Notes under the pieces: generated by a model
The model's database searches: none
What the model was told of the DNA's origin: nothing
The model's input: only the letters and a program-made list of their open reading frames with translations
Part shown: piece after piece, positions 12,200-23,110 of the stretch
How the letters are laid out: each line of letters opens with the position of its first letter
Position numbering within the stretch: position 1 is the first letter of the stretch
Origin: Atherix ibis
Lineage: Eukaryota; Arthropoda; Insecta; Diptera; Athericidae
Assembly: GCA_958298945.1 (NCBI GenBank)
Contig: OY282606.1
Span: 28,555,740 to 28,619,739, forward strand
Length of the DNA: 64,000 nucleotides
Direction of reading: 5' to 3'
Position numbers and translations under genes: made by a program

Positions 12200-15100
12200 T
12201 GTATTTACTTAGATAATATTTAAACTTTTAAAAATAACAGTCCTACAATATATCTTATGACAATCATTTGAAGAATATTATTATTTATATATAATGGTAA
12301 AATTTAGGTAATCAAACAAAGTAAAAATTTTATCAAAATCTGAATTTTTAATATACTTAACCGCAATTATATTTTTTACCAACTAAGCTTACGTAATGCT
12401 TGTTTTTTTGTAGATAATATCCAAATTAATTTTGGTTTTTATTTAATTATATTATTCATTTTTTATTACTTTAATAATTATAATAACAAAACTAATAAAC
12501 GAAATGGAAAAACTTTTGAAGAAAATTCATTAAAAATTAAATTGTACATTTCACGGTTGCATTAATATTAATCGCTCACAATTCAGCTAATTGTAAATAA
12601 ATATAAAAGTAAACTAGTCAAAATATAATTGTGATAAAATTTTAAATCTCTGGACTTTACTTGTTTGGAAATTAATCAACTTAAATTCTATTTGCTATGG
12701 AAATCTGGTCAAATTTATAGAAAATACTATTAAAATTTTATATAATGTTTGCGGATTCAGTTGAGGAATAATGATTCAACTGCTGGAAAATTCATTTATA
12801 CTAGTATATTTAACTATTGGTACTATCGATTTTTTTGTACGTTAAGGGGAAGTTATTGGGAGTTGGTTAAAAGTGCTATGAAACAATGGAACCCATCCGT
12901 ATAAAATTAGTACAATGCAAATAAAAAATTCCATCAATTACGAAAGTTTTACACATTCTGGTCTGCGAGATTTGCATTGATTTTCAACTAATACTGATCA
13001 CAGTAAATTGATTTAATTCCAATAGTAGATATTTGTACCATAGAAAACAAAGTCCTTTATTGTGTTGTTTTCTATTTCTTTCCGAACATTTTAAAATTCT
13101 CGTATATAAATATTATTTTTAATGTTTTTATTTATACTATTTTTTTAAAAAAAGAGTTCTTTAAATATTATTTTAAAAATAGTTCTTATTTTTATTTTAT
13201 AAGTTACATTTCTAAAAAAAAAAGTATTTAATATTTAAATGGTTTGAATTTTGTAAAATATTTTTAGGGATCATAGAATACGGTTTCAAACTTTAATACA
13301 AAAAAAAACATCAAAATATAAAGGTTTTTTTTTTAAACTTTAAAAATTTTGAAAATCGATATTTTTGTCTTAAAAATTATATATAAAATTATTATATTTC
13401 TACAAAATCAATTCAATGTTATTTCCTGGCGCCGGTAAAGTTAAATTTTTTGTTCAGCTGGTTATCATCGAATTTTTAGCATATTTTTGTGTGTAAAGTT
13501 AAATCGATTTTGGATTCAAAGAAATTCAATAATGAATCGATGATAATCGATAATTAATGAGTATTTATTATCAATATCTTTTGAAAATTATAAAAAAACA
13601 AGCACCTACGTATGACCTGGCTCTCGACCTGGCTCTCGCTCAAAATTTTACGCATCACGATTTTGTTCTAGCCGGACATCTACTTCTTTCTCGCCATCTA
13701 CGTTATAGCTCTGAAGCTTACACACATTGACAGTTGCTCTTATTGCGAAGGTAAGTTGAATCGTATTATAGTAAATGTACTGAAAAGCGTATCTACATCA
13801 ATATTCCATAAAAAGCAAGAAGTTTATTGCAAATAGAAAACGTACATAAGTATTAACAACTGCAGAAAATCTAACAAATGAAATAGTCAAAAACTATTGC
13901 AAGTAAATTCCCAAAAGATATTATTCCATCAGCATTTTGTTCCAGTAATGATAATAAATTTCTAATGTTTAGTCACTGATAGAGATCTACAGTCCTACAA
14001 CACATTAAGTAAGGAATTAACTTGGAATTACATGACGGATTACTTTAGATAAAGAATAGAACGCAATATTCTGATTCTGATTTTAGTCAATAAGACAAAA
14101 AAAAATATTAGTCTTTCAATTTATATACTAGCGCATGTACGAACACACGACTTTTGATAGGCTTCAGTTAATTCGTAAAATCTTCGTAATTTATAGATTT
14201 TATTACATTTGATGTTTTCAAAAATTATTTTAGTTTTGATTATCTAATTCGAATTGTTTTATTTTTCTTATTAACATGTTCTATGCCGAAATTAGGCTAG
14301 TGCTAAAAATTCCATTTATAAGAAAGTTTTTACGACGTCTATAGAGAAGTGTGATGAACGAAGTTTCTTAATAAATTCATCAAAATCGGTTAATGCATGG
14401 TATTGTTCTAGTTATACACATATGTAAGATTTTCTTATTACTTTCAAGATATGTACTTGTATGTGGTACTATATAATCTTATTTGATGATAAAAAAAAAG
14501 AATAAGTTGAGCGTACTTCCAATTACGATTTTTTTTGAAAATTTCATAAATAAAGCAATCTGGCAACACTGCGAATTCTCCCTATTCACACATTGTACTT
14601 AAGACTCTTCTTGACAGAAGAGCTTCCACTTTGTGTTATAGCTACGCGACCCTATGAAGCGTGACAAGTGAAGTTGGGTTTTTTAAAGTGAGTTACGAAA
14701 AATCACAACTGCATTTTATTGATGATCAATATGGCACACCTAATTTTAGACATAATACCTGCGCCGCCTACGATCATAGTTATTGCGATACGCCCAATCA
14801 GCGCTCCAACTCTACCTGCCTTGGATTTCGCCAAATGGTCAGTTCCAGCCTTATGATAAGTTGCTACCAGCTGACTCTATCAAAACCTTCTTGACACTCT
14901 TTGATCTCAAGTCGGTTGGCTCTTACTGAGAAGTTGCTTCCAGCCAATTCTACAATTTTCTTCTGATATCTCTGAATTCTTGCTTTTCTGTTCTATGTAT
15001 GAGGTAGTTAAACAACGCAATACAAGAGTACTCTAGTATGTACTCCCACTCAAAGAGCTACAGAAGGAAACCTTGGAAATTCCAAGCATTGCTAGGCTAT

Positions 15101-15325
15101 CCCAGATCAACTGGCTCGCCAAAACCTGAGGGCACTTCTGGCACTGACCATATTTTGATATTTCACCCAAAAGTACCCCTTCTCCGTTGAAAAATGGAAC
15201 AGAAAAATTTGTAGCAAGCATGTGTCATGAAAGTTCCTTCGTGAATTCACGAGTTTGACTAACAAAAAGTATGGGGGCCCTTCCTTAACAAGAACATATG
15301 TTTCCGATTGGCTTTTTTTTGGAGG
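12200..15325. other. AT-rich spacer, no gene recognised
   Basis: 12.2-14.5 kb is AT-rich with no motif. 14.56-15.32 kb is less AT-rich and may belong to the mariner scrap that follows, but its frames (14661-14894 plus, 15033-15337 minus) are not recognisable. Confidence 0.4.
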
Positions 15326-15960
15326 GCTGAGAATCAATGGAAGACTGAACTCGCCTCAGAATAAAAAACTGATAAAAATGTGAAATATTTCAAGGACTTT
15401 TTTGAAAAAGAACCTTCTTTCAAGGCTCAGAAAGAGGATCCATCACGTCAGATAGATCCTTACAGACAGTTGGATCCTTCATTATAACAGCGTGCATTGT
15501 CACACGGCCATCTCCATGAACGAGTTTTTATCGGATAAGGGTTCTTATGGGCTCTCCACCCTACCATTCCCCTTATCCAACTGCATTTTGGTACTATGCC
15601 AAATTCTCTTTTCTAATGAAAGGACTTTATTTTGATTTTGTTCATAATTGAAGAGAGCTGAGAATCAATGGAAGACTAAACTCCCTTAGGGACCCCTTCA
15701 GAATAAAAAAACTGATAAAAATGTGAAACATTTCAACGACGTTTTTGAAAAAGTACCTCCTTTCAAGGCTCAGAAAGAGGATCCATCACGTCAGATAGAT
15801 CCTTACAGACAGTTGGATCCTTCATTATAACAGCGTGCATTGTCACACGGCCATCTCCATGAACGAGTTTTTATCGGATAAGGGGACTTATGCCTAATTC
15901 TCTTTTCTACTATGACCAATTCTCTTTTCAACTGCAAGGACTTTATTTTGATTCTGTCAC
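15326..15960 (+). pseudogene. Tandemly duplicated mariner transposase remnant
   Basis: Two direct copies with a 332-bp period (GAATCAATGG at 15331 and 15663). A stretch of more than 100 bases from TCAAGGCTCAGAAAGAGGAT to ATCGGATAAGG looks identical. In the first copy one frame reads RLRKRIHHVR, then WILHYNSVHCHTAISMNEFL, which resembles the mariner segment around the second Asp (LLHHDNAPxHTAxSV.FL). The Asp itself has become Asn (HYN). The region downstream is shifted out of frame. Both copies are dead. The duplication happened after the insertion, because both carry the same lesions. Confidence 0.6.
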
Positions 15961-17534
15961 TAACATCCAAAGAAGTGAAAAATTAATTTGCTGCAGTAAT
16001 TTTTTAATTATGAAAATTTCCAGAAAAATAACAATTTTTCACTTCGAAACAATATAAATTTAAATTTACTAATAATTGTATAATATATTATTTTATGAAG
16101 TTGAAATTTTTATAAATAAAAATTTTATAGACAAAATGAAAATTTCTGTTATTAATTTACAATCACTTCAAATTATTTATACTAAAAGTATTTAACTGAA
16201 CAAAATTTAATATTCAAAGTTTTTGAGTTGATGGAAAATTTTATTTTGAATTATTGGAAAATTTTCAAAAAAATAATACCAAAAAAACAAAAAAAACAAC
16301 ACAAAACAATATTAATTATACCTTTGATGATATCAAATAATTGAAGAATAACGTAACAAAAACAAATTGAAGTTAGATCCTTATTTAAAAATCAATAAGA
16401 GAACGTTTAAGGTAAATTAAGATAGTCTTGAAGACTCTTAAATTGCAAAAAGTTGCTATTTATCTTCCTTACGGGAAGAAAATCTTATTGACTTTCTACT
16501 ACAAAAGCGATAAAATGATGTTTATCTTTCTTACACAATACTTAAACAATAAATACCCCCTATTTAAAATGGTAAAAGTGGACTTTTAAGTTAAATTATC
16601 TTAAATACTTGTTTTAGATAAGTTAGAAATATATTTATTTAATCTTTTGTAAATATACCGAAAGAACTTTAAGATTATATAAATATTTTAACAGATTATC
16701 AAAAAGTTTTGTATTAAAAAATATTTTTTTAAAAAATAAATTAAAAAAATATTTCAAATTATTAAGGTTTAATAACATAAAAATTAGCACATATATTGTA
16801 TTGATTAATGTATTTTTTTTTACTTGTAATTTATAAATAAATATTTATATTTCTATAAAAGGATATGTAATTGTATACCATATATTCTAAATGAATCGCA
16901 TTAATATTCTATCGTCCGAGTATTAATAAATCTTTTATAGAAAAATGATCTTCCATTAATATTTGTTGAATGATATAATTCACAAATGTATAGTATATCA
17001 TATCATTAAATAATAATTGATATCATCAGATTGTATTTAATAAATCAAATTGTTGCGGAAACTTTAAGAGAACGAAAAAGAAAATGTGTGATTATTTAAT
17101 AGTAAATACTAAATATGGTATAGCGAAGTATAATATAAAAATAATTAGTGTTCATCCTTGATAGAACTACTCTACCTTTGAATAGATGAGGATGACTTAA
17201 ATATTTAATAAATCTGGAACTACACAAAATACGAGTTCATTCTAAGATATTGTTAATCGTTTACTAGATCTTTAGATTCAGTATTTCAACGTGATGAATT
17301 GTACTGAAATTGATTTTTCTAGATAATGTTACATTGGCACAACATGGTATATTTGATATATTATTAGAAATGAATAATCAAACCTCACTTTCGATTGATC
17401 CCATATCCTTTCTATTCACGAGCATATATAAAATCTAATACGAATCTGCCAACTATAACAGACAAGAGCTGTCACATCTGGCACCATAAATAATCAAACC
17501 CCATTAATGCTATGCACTATAATATGTTTTTATA
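15961..17534. other. AT-rich spacer, no gene seen
   Basis: Very AT-rich. No motif, RNA gene or repeat end could be identified. Confidence 0.6.
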
Positions 17535-18792
17535 CGTGGGCTACTATATATATTTCTGGCCTAATAATGAAAATGCGAATATTTATCAACGAAAAAGGTT
17601 TTATTGTTTTTCAAAATATTCTCCATCAAGATTTATACACTTTTGCATGCGCTCAAACCAATTTTCGAAGCACTTTTTCCACTCCGATTGAGACACCTCC
17701 AAAACATGGTTTTTGAATGCTTCAACAGCATCTTCTGGCGACGAAAATCGTTGAAAGTCATTGGGTGCCAAGTCAGGGCTGTACGGAGGATGACCCATCA
17801 ATTCGACGTTTTGTCCGGTCAAAAAGGCGCTGGTTTGAGCCGATGTGTGAGAGCTCGCATTGTCATGGTGCACAATGATTCGACTTCTCTTGTTCGTTTT
17901 TCGAATTTCTCCGAAGACTTCAGGCAAACAAATGGTGGTGTACCACTCAGAATTGACCGTCCTACGTTGCACAAGCGGAACAGTCGCCACATGACCAGTT
18001 TTGCCAAAGAAACAAGCGACCATTTGCTTCGAAGTGCTTCTTCCACGAACAACTTTCGTTGGATTTGACTCGTCTTGGAAGACCCACACGGTCGATTGCT
18101 GTTTTGTTTCGGGCTCATACGCATAGATCCATGATTCGTCACCTGTGACGATCTTATAAACGTCTTTTGAAGCACCGCGATCGTATTTTTTCAGCATTTC
18201 TTTACACCAATCCACACGAGCCTTTTTTTGAGCGATTGTCAAATTGTGCGGGATCCAACGAGAACAAACCTTTTTTACGGCCAGGTGTTCATGCAATATC
18301 GAATGTATGCTGGTGGGAGAAATGCCTAGGCATGCCTCTATCTCACGGTATGTCACATGACGGTCTTGCATTATCAGTTCACGTACGGCATCGATGTTTT
18401 CTGGAACAACGGCTGTTTTTGGACGACCTTCACGGAATTCGTCTTTGAGCGAGCGTCGGCCACGATTGAATTCGTTGTACCAGTTTTTCACAGTGCTATA
18501 GGATGGTGCTTCATAGCCATACAAAGATTTAAGTTCATCGATGCACTCTTGTCGTGATAATCCACGTCGAAAGTTGTGAAAAATGATCGCACGAAAATGT
18601 TCACGAGTTAATTCCATTTTTTTGCCAAATTGATTTTTTCAAGTCACTGTAAACAACACAAATGATAGTCGTACGTCAAAACGTTCTGAGTACGTTTATG
18701 CTAAAAAATGTCAAACTTTCCAATGGAAATGTCAGATCGCACCTGGCAACACTTAGTGTTGCCTAGGCCAGAAATATATATAGTAGCCTACG
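17535..18792 (-). mobile_element. Mariner element C1 (1258 bp), near-intact
   Basis: Bounded by about 30-bp inverted repeats beginning CGT(G/A)GGCTACTATATATAT and flanked by TA at 17533-17534 and 18793-18794. Element C2 at 20559-21852 appears identical by eye apart from two differences: C1 lacks 36 bp and C2 has a nonsense codon. The two lie in opposite orientation, about 1.8 kb apart. Confidence 0.9.
17601..18617 (-). CDS. Mariner transposase (DD34D), C1, 12-residue deletion
   Basis: A 338-residue cut-and-paste transposase in one open frame from ATG to stop. Order: N-terminal HTH (about residues 8-50), second HTH (about 85-112), WIPHNL linker (121-126), TGDESW with Asp160, HHDN with Asp252, and PDLAPND with Asp287, 34 residues after Asp252. 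Compared with C2, 36 bp are missing just after Asp287, removing FLFPHIKKKMRG without a frameshift. All three catalytic acidic residues remain, but the lost block is conserved in mariners (the FLFP.LK region), so activity is doubtful. Insect proteins of this type are often labelled SETMAR-like in databases. It has no neighbouring partner gene. The inverted repeats alone define its unit. Confidence 0.85.
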   Translation of the reverse strand: MELTREHFRAIIFHNFRRGLSRQECIDELKSLYGYEAPSYSTVKNWYNEFNRGRRSLKDEFREGRPKTAVVPENIDAVRELIMQDRHVTYREIEACLGISPTSIHSILHEHLAVKKVCSRWIPHNLTIAQKKARVDWCKEMLKKYDRGASKDVYKIVTGDESWIYAYEPETKQQSTVWVFQDESNPTKVVRGRSTSKQMVACFFGKTGHVATVPLVQRRTVNSEWYTTICLPEVFGEIRKTNKRSRIIVHHDNASSHTSAQTSAFLTGQNVELMGHPPYSPDLAPNDFQRFSSPEDAVEAFKNHVLEVSQSEWKKCFENWFERMQKCINLDGEYFEKQ

Positions 18793-18794
18793 TA

Positions 18795-19700
18795 CATTAT
18801 AAATAAATTCCACCATATTAGAAGAAGATATTTTTCTTTAAGAATATATAAAAGCTATTTTAAGATATTATTATTATGTTCTATTGAAATAGGTAAGCTT
18901 CTTAGTATAGATTTTTCTTATGACTACAATAAAACCATTTGTTGCTAGTTCAGCAAAAAATAATCGTTTTATGGTAATAAATTTGTATTTTTTCCATTTA
19001 ACATATTTCCATCATATGTTTTATTGGCAGTTTAAGTCATTTCCTATCAATAAAAAGAAATTTATGCAACAAACAAAAAATCATATCTATTTTCACATAG
19101 GGCACAGTACGTTCAGAGAAGTGCCCTCATCAAAATAATTATTTGTTGTCTAATAATGACACACTTATTCATGAAGAAAATCTTAAAATAATAACCAATT
19201 TTGAAATCATTTAAAAGTCATACTATTCAATCTTATTTTCAAATACTACCCAAAAAGCAACCCGAAAGTAATCAATTTTAATAAAATTGAAGCGTACAAG
19301 TAAGCTTGTCTCTGGCAATAAATTCTTTTTAAAATACAATAGAAAAAGAAAAAGGAATAATATAAACACGCATAAGAGATGTATGGATTAAAGGACCTTT
19401 TCTCTTCGAAATTCCTTACACAAATTGTATTCGTATGAGTATAAATGTTATCCTTGAATATGTCAGCTTAAAAAATAAACAAATTCACCATATTTTCTCC
19501 CTTTTTTTTCAAGTATTATTATATTCTTATATAAGTTTAAGAGTGTAAAGAAACTTTAAGATCAGCATTTCTATTATATTCAATTCATAACTATTCAAGT
19601 GTACTTTAAGGTCAGTTAAGCTCTTCCATCATTTTAAAAATAGCCCATATTTTGTTATTTAGTTTTCTTATTAAAATCTTATTTAATTTATGTATCTTTC
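18795..19700. other. AT-rich spacer, no gene seen
   Basis: No motif recognised. The frame at 18920-19138 is probably chance. Confidence 0.5.
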
Positions 19701-20252
19701 GTAAGATATTTTCGTTTTTGAATTAGCGTTTTTTTTTCTACAATAATAAATTCCATATTATTCGTTTACTTGTAAATAAAATTTATTTAATATAAAATAT
19801 TTTTATACAAAAATAACTTTATTAATATTACCTACTTTAGTATATAATAAATTGTTTTTATCTTATAGCCTCGACAACGTGGCGGCAACCTAAATATGCC
19901 CCTGGAACATGTCCTAGAAACCTTCTTTAAAATAGTATATTTTTAATAATTTTGAAAAAATATATATTTTTAAATTTTTATTCATTTCTATGGACATAAA
20001 ATATTAGAGCGAAGAACAAACTATTATTTTGATACATGTAAGGTGTGCTTTACACAACGCTTGTTTTCCTGCTTGTTTTCTTGATTGCTACCATGCTGGC
20101 TGCGGCTATTGCTGCGATGTTAGAATGACGACGCTTTTTGCTTCGCTGCTTGTTATGTTTTGTAAGATATTTTCGTTTTTGAATTAGCGTTTTTTTCCTA
20201 CAATAATAAATTACATATTATTCGTTTACTTGCAGATAAAATTTATTTAATA
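19701..20252. repeat. Pair of about 92-bp direct repeats
   Basis: 19701-19792 and 20162-20252 share GTAAGATATTTTCGTTTTTG, then AATTAGCGTT and TTATTCGTTTACTTG, with only a few differences. The 370 bases between them include GCTTGTTTT motifs near 20060. This may be a local duplication or part of an unrecognised repeat. There is no coding content. Confidence 0.7.
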
Positions 20253-20558
20253 TTATGCGCATTAGTAAATAATAAAATTTTTAATCGCTTCCTGCTCCGC
20301 TGCTTGTTTTCAAGCTAGAGCTCAGACTTAGAGCTGGTTTGGCTTATTTTAACGAGGACTAATGAGCAAAAACATTATTTTGTCACGAGCAAATAGCAAA
20401 TACCTATATTAACATTTGAGAAATACACAAAATGGTAGGACCACAATTCCAACTGAAACTGAAAACTGCACGCAGTCATCTCTGTCAAATTTTGAAATAT
20501 TAATGGTCTTATAGGAATGTAGAAAACTATAATTGTTTTATCACCGAATTATTGTATA
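20253..20558. other. Flank of mariner C2, no gene seen
   Basis: Moderately AT-rich sequence. GCTTG-rich strings occur here and again near 22060, which could be the subterminal regions of an older element into which C2 inserted. This is not established. Confidence 0.3.
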
Positions 20559-21852
20559 CGTAGGCTACTATATATATTTCTGGCCTAGGCAACACTAAGT
20601 GTTGCCAGGTGCGATCTGACATTTCCATTGGAAAGTTTGACATTTTTTAGCATAAACGTACTCAGAACGTTTTGACGTACGACTATCATTTGTGTTGTTT
20701 ACAGTGACTTGAAAAAATCAATTTGGCAAAAAAATGGAATTAACTCGTGAACATTTTCGTGCGATCATTTTTCACAACTTTCGACGTGGATTATCACGAC
20801 AAGAGTGCATCGATGAACTTAAATCTTTGTATGGCTATGAAGCACCATCCTATAGCACTGTGAAAAACTGGTACAACGAATTCAATCGTGGCCGACGCTC
20901 GCTCAAAGACGAATTCCGTGAAGGTCGTCCAAAAACAGCCGTTGTTCCAGAAAACATCGATGCCGTACGTGAACTGATAATGCAAGACCGTCATGTGACA
21001 TACCGTGAGATAGAGGCATGCCTAGGCATTTCTCCCACCAGCATACATTCGATATTGCATGAACACCTGGCCGTAAAAAAGGTTTGTTCTCGTTGGATCC
21101 CGCACAATTTGACAATCGCTCAAAAAAAGGCTCGTGTGGATTGGTGTAAAGAAATGCTGAAAAAATACGATCGCGGTGCTTCAAAAGACGTTTATAAGAT
21201 CGTCACAGGTGACGAATCATGGATCTATGCGTATGAGCCCGAAACAAAACAGCAATCGACCGTGTGGGTCTTCCAAGACGAGTCAAATCCAACGAAAGTT
21301 GTTCGTGGAAGAAGCACTTCGAAGCAAATGGTCGCTTGTTTCTTTGGCAAAACTGGTCATGTGGCGACTGTTCCGCTTGTGCAACGTAGGACGGTCAATT
21401 CTGAGTGGTACACCACCATTTGTTTGCCTGAAGTCTTCGGAGAAATTCGAAAAACGAACAAGAGAAGTCGAATCATTGTGCACCATGACAATGCGAGCTC
21501 TCACACATCGGCTCAAACCAGCGCCTTTTTGACCGGACAAAACGTCGAATTGATGGGTCATCCTCCGTACAGCCCTGACTTGGCACCCAATGACTTCTTT
21601 TTATTCCCACACATCAAGAAAAAAATGCGTGGTCAACGATTTTCGTCGCCAGAAGATGCTGTTGAAGCATTCAAAAACCATGTTTTGTAGGTGTCTCAAT
21701 CGGAGTGGAAAAAGTGCTTCGAAAATTGGTTTGAGCGCATGCAAAAGTGTATAAATCTTGATGGAGAATATTTTGAAAAACAATAAAACCTTTTTCGTTG
21801 ATAAATATTCGCATTTTCATTATTAGGCCAGAAATATATATAGTAGCCCACG
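20559..21852 (+). mobile_element. Mariner element C2 (1294 bp), full length
   Basis: The ends are identical to those of C1 and flanked by TA (20557-20558 and 21853-21854). The length is exactly 36 bp more than C1, so C2 keeps the segment deleted in C1. Confidence 0.9.
20734..21786 (+). pseudogene. Mariner transposase (DD34D), C2, one nonsense codon
   Basis: The full family length would be 350 residues. The frame runs from ATG 20734 to an in-frame TAG at 21688-21690, where C1 has GAG (C1 reads HVLEVSQ, C2 reads HVL-stop). The remaining C-terminal part continues in frame to the normal TAA at 21784-21786. It includes both HTH regions, Asp160, Asp252 and Asp287, and the FLFPHIKKKMRG block missing from C1. 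The truncated 318-residue product lacks the last roughly 31 residues. C1 and C2 therefore carry different lesions, and both derive from an intact source not in this window. Confidence 0.9.
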
Positions 21853-21854
21853 TA

Positions 21855-22609
21855 TCTTGTTTTGAGCAGCTGTACTTTAATTATTGCCAAACAAATCAGT
21901 ATTTTGTTACGTGCGAGAATTGTTGTTTGATAGGTGAAAACTAGCTAGAAATCCAACTTTAAAATAAGTATCGTGTGAAACTAACACGCATAAAAACCAC
22001 CACAAAATCAAACGGTATAGCCAGCTCGAAAAGAAGCCGCGAATCGAGCAGGCAAATAAGCACAAAAGCAAGCAACGTGTGCTGAGGGCTTAAGGTATTC
22101 AATTAATTTTCATAGGAGTACTAATACAGTCTAGAACAACTTGGACTAACGTAGTAAACCAGTCTACTCATTAACTACTGTAATATTCTGGGTAGAAAAT
22201 TAGTCATACCGTACTAACCCATGGTCTTCAGTAACCAATATCGTCCTCCATGCTATTCCTGTCTTGTTCAACTTAATATCTCTTATTTGCTAAATCAATC
22301 GCATTTAATCCTGGAATTTTTTTTTGACTAGGACCCGTTCCACTGTGTAGCTCCTAGATCATGAACTTTTTTCCAACGTACTCCCTTTGATTTTCTAAAA
22401 AAATCGTATGTGCTCTACTTCTAATTGCTTCCTTCAACTTTCGTTCGATCAGTTTCATTAGAAGAACTACGTGTAGGAATGCCATTTAATTAAAAGATTA
22501 AATTCGTCTAGCACAAAATTTTCCATTTTTAAATATATTGTAGATCAACTAATTAATAAAAAAATACGCTAAAATAAAAAATATTTTCTACAAAAGTGGT
22601 GGTCTGCGA
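21855..22609. other. Spacer, no gene recognised
   Basis: 22100-22480 is less AT-rich. A minus-strand frame there reads KLIERKLKEAIRSRAHTIF, which I could not tie to a family. It may be an old retroelement scrap. Confidence 0.3.
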
Positions 22610-23110
22610 TTTAAGAGGACATTTTTTTTAGTGATGAGGCTCATTTCTCGCCCGATGGATACGTCGAAACTCAAAATTACCATATATAAAGCTTTGCAAA
22701 CCAGTGTGTAACTATAAAAAGCTATTGTATCTACGAAAAATAACTGTCTGATGTAGATTTTAGCCTGAAGATTTCATTGTCCATAAAGAAGGAGATATAA
22801 TTACCATCAATACTGAGCGTTATAATCATATGACAATCAACTTTTTTTAATCTATACTTAAAGGTATTGATTTTACCCATACATAGTTTACGAGTATACA
22901 AGATACTACCACAAACCATATAAAACAACAAATTTTGGCTCTATTTCAAAAACACTCCCAACAGACGTAATTTGAAGATTTGCTAATTGAATTGGCGTCC
23001 AAGATCGTAGAATTTGATGCTTTTTGACATTTTTATAATAATGCGTAAAAATATTCGTTCGAGTAATGTCCGAATTACAGTCCGTTGTTTGCAAAAAAAG
23101 TCATCCAAAA
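22610..23110 (+). pseudogene. Family W DDE transposase remnant (W3)
   Basis: Opens with FSDEAHFSPDGYVETQNY, which matches the family segment around the first catalytic Asp (FFSDEAHFHLDGYVNKQN). Further on, a frame reads LNWRPRS-stop-NLM near 22985, a decayed form of the NWPPRSCDLTP motif. Many stops separate them. It is the longest family W remnant in the window and the only one showing the first-Asp region. Confidence 0.65.

Noticed and set aside
17604..18557. Opposite-strand frames within mariner C1 and their mirror images in C2
   Set aside because: They recur in both copies only because the copies are identical. They overlap the real transposase and have no motif.
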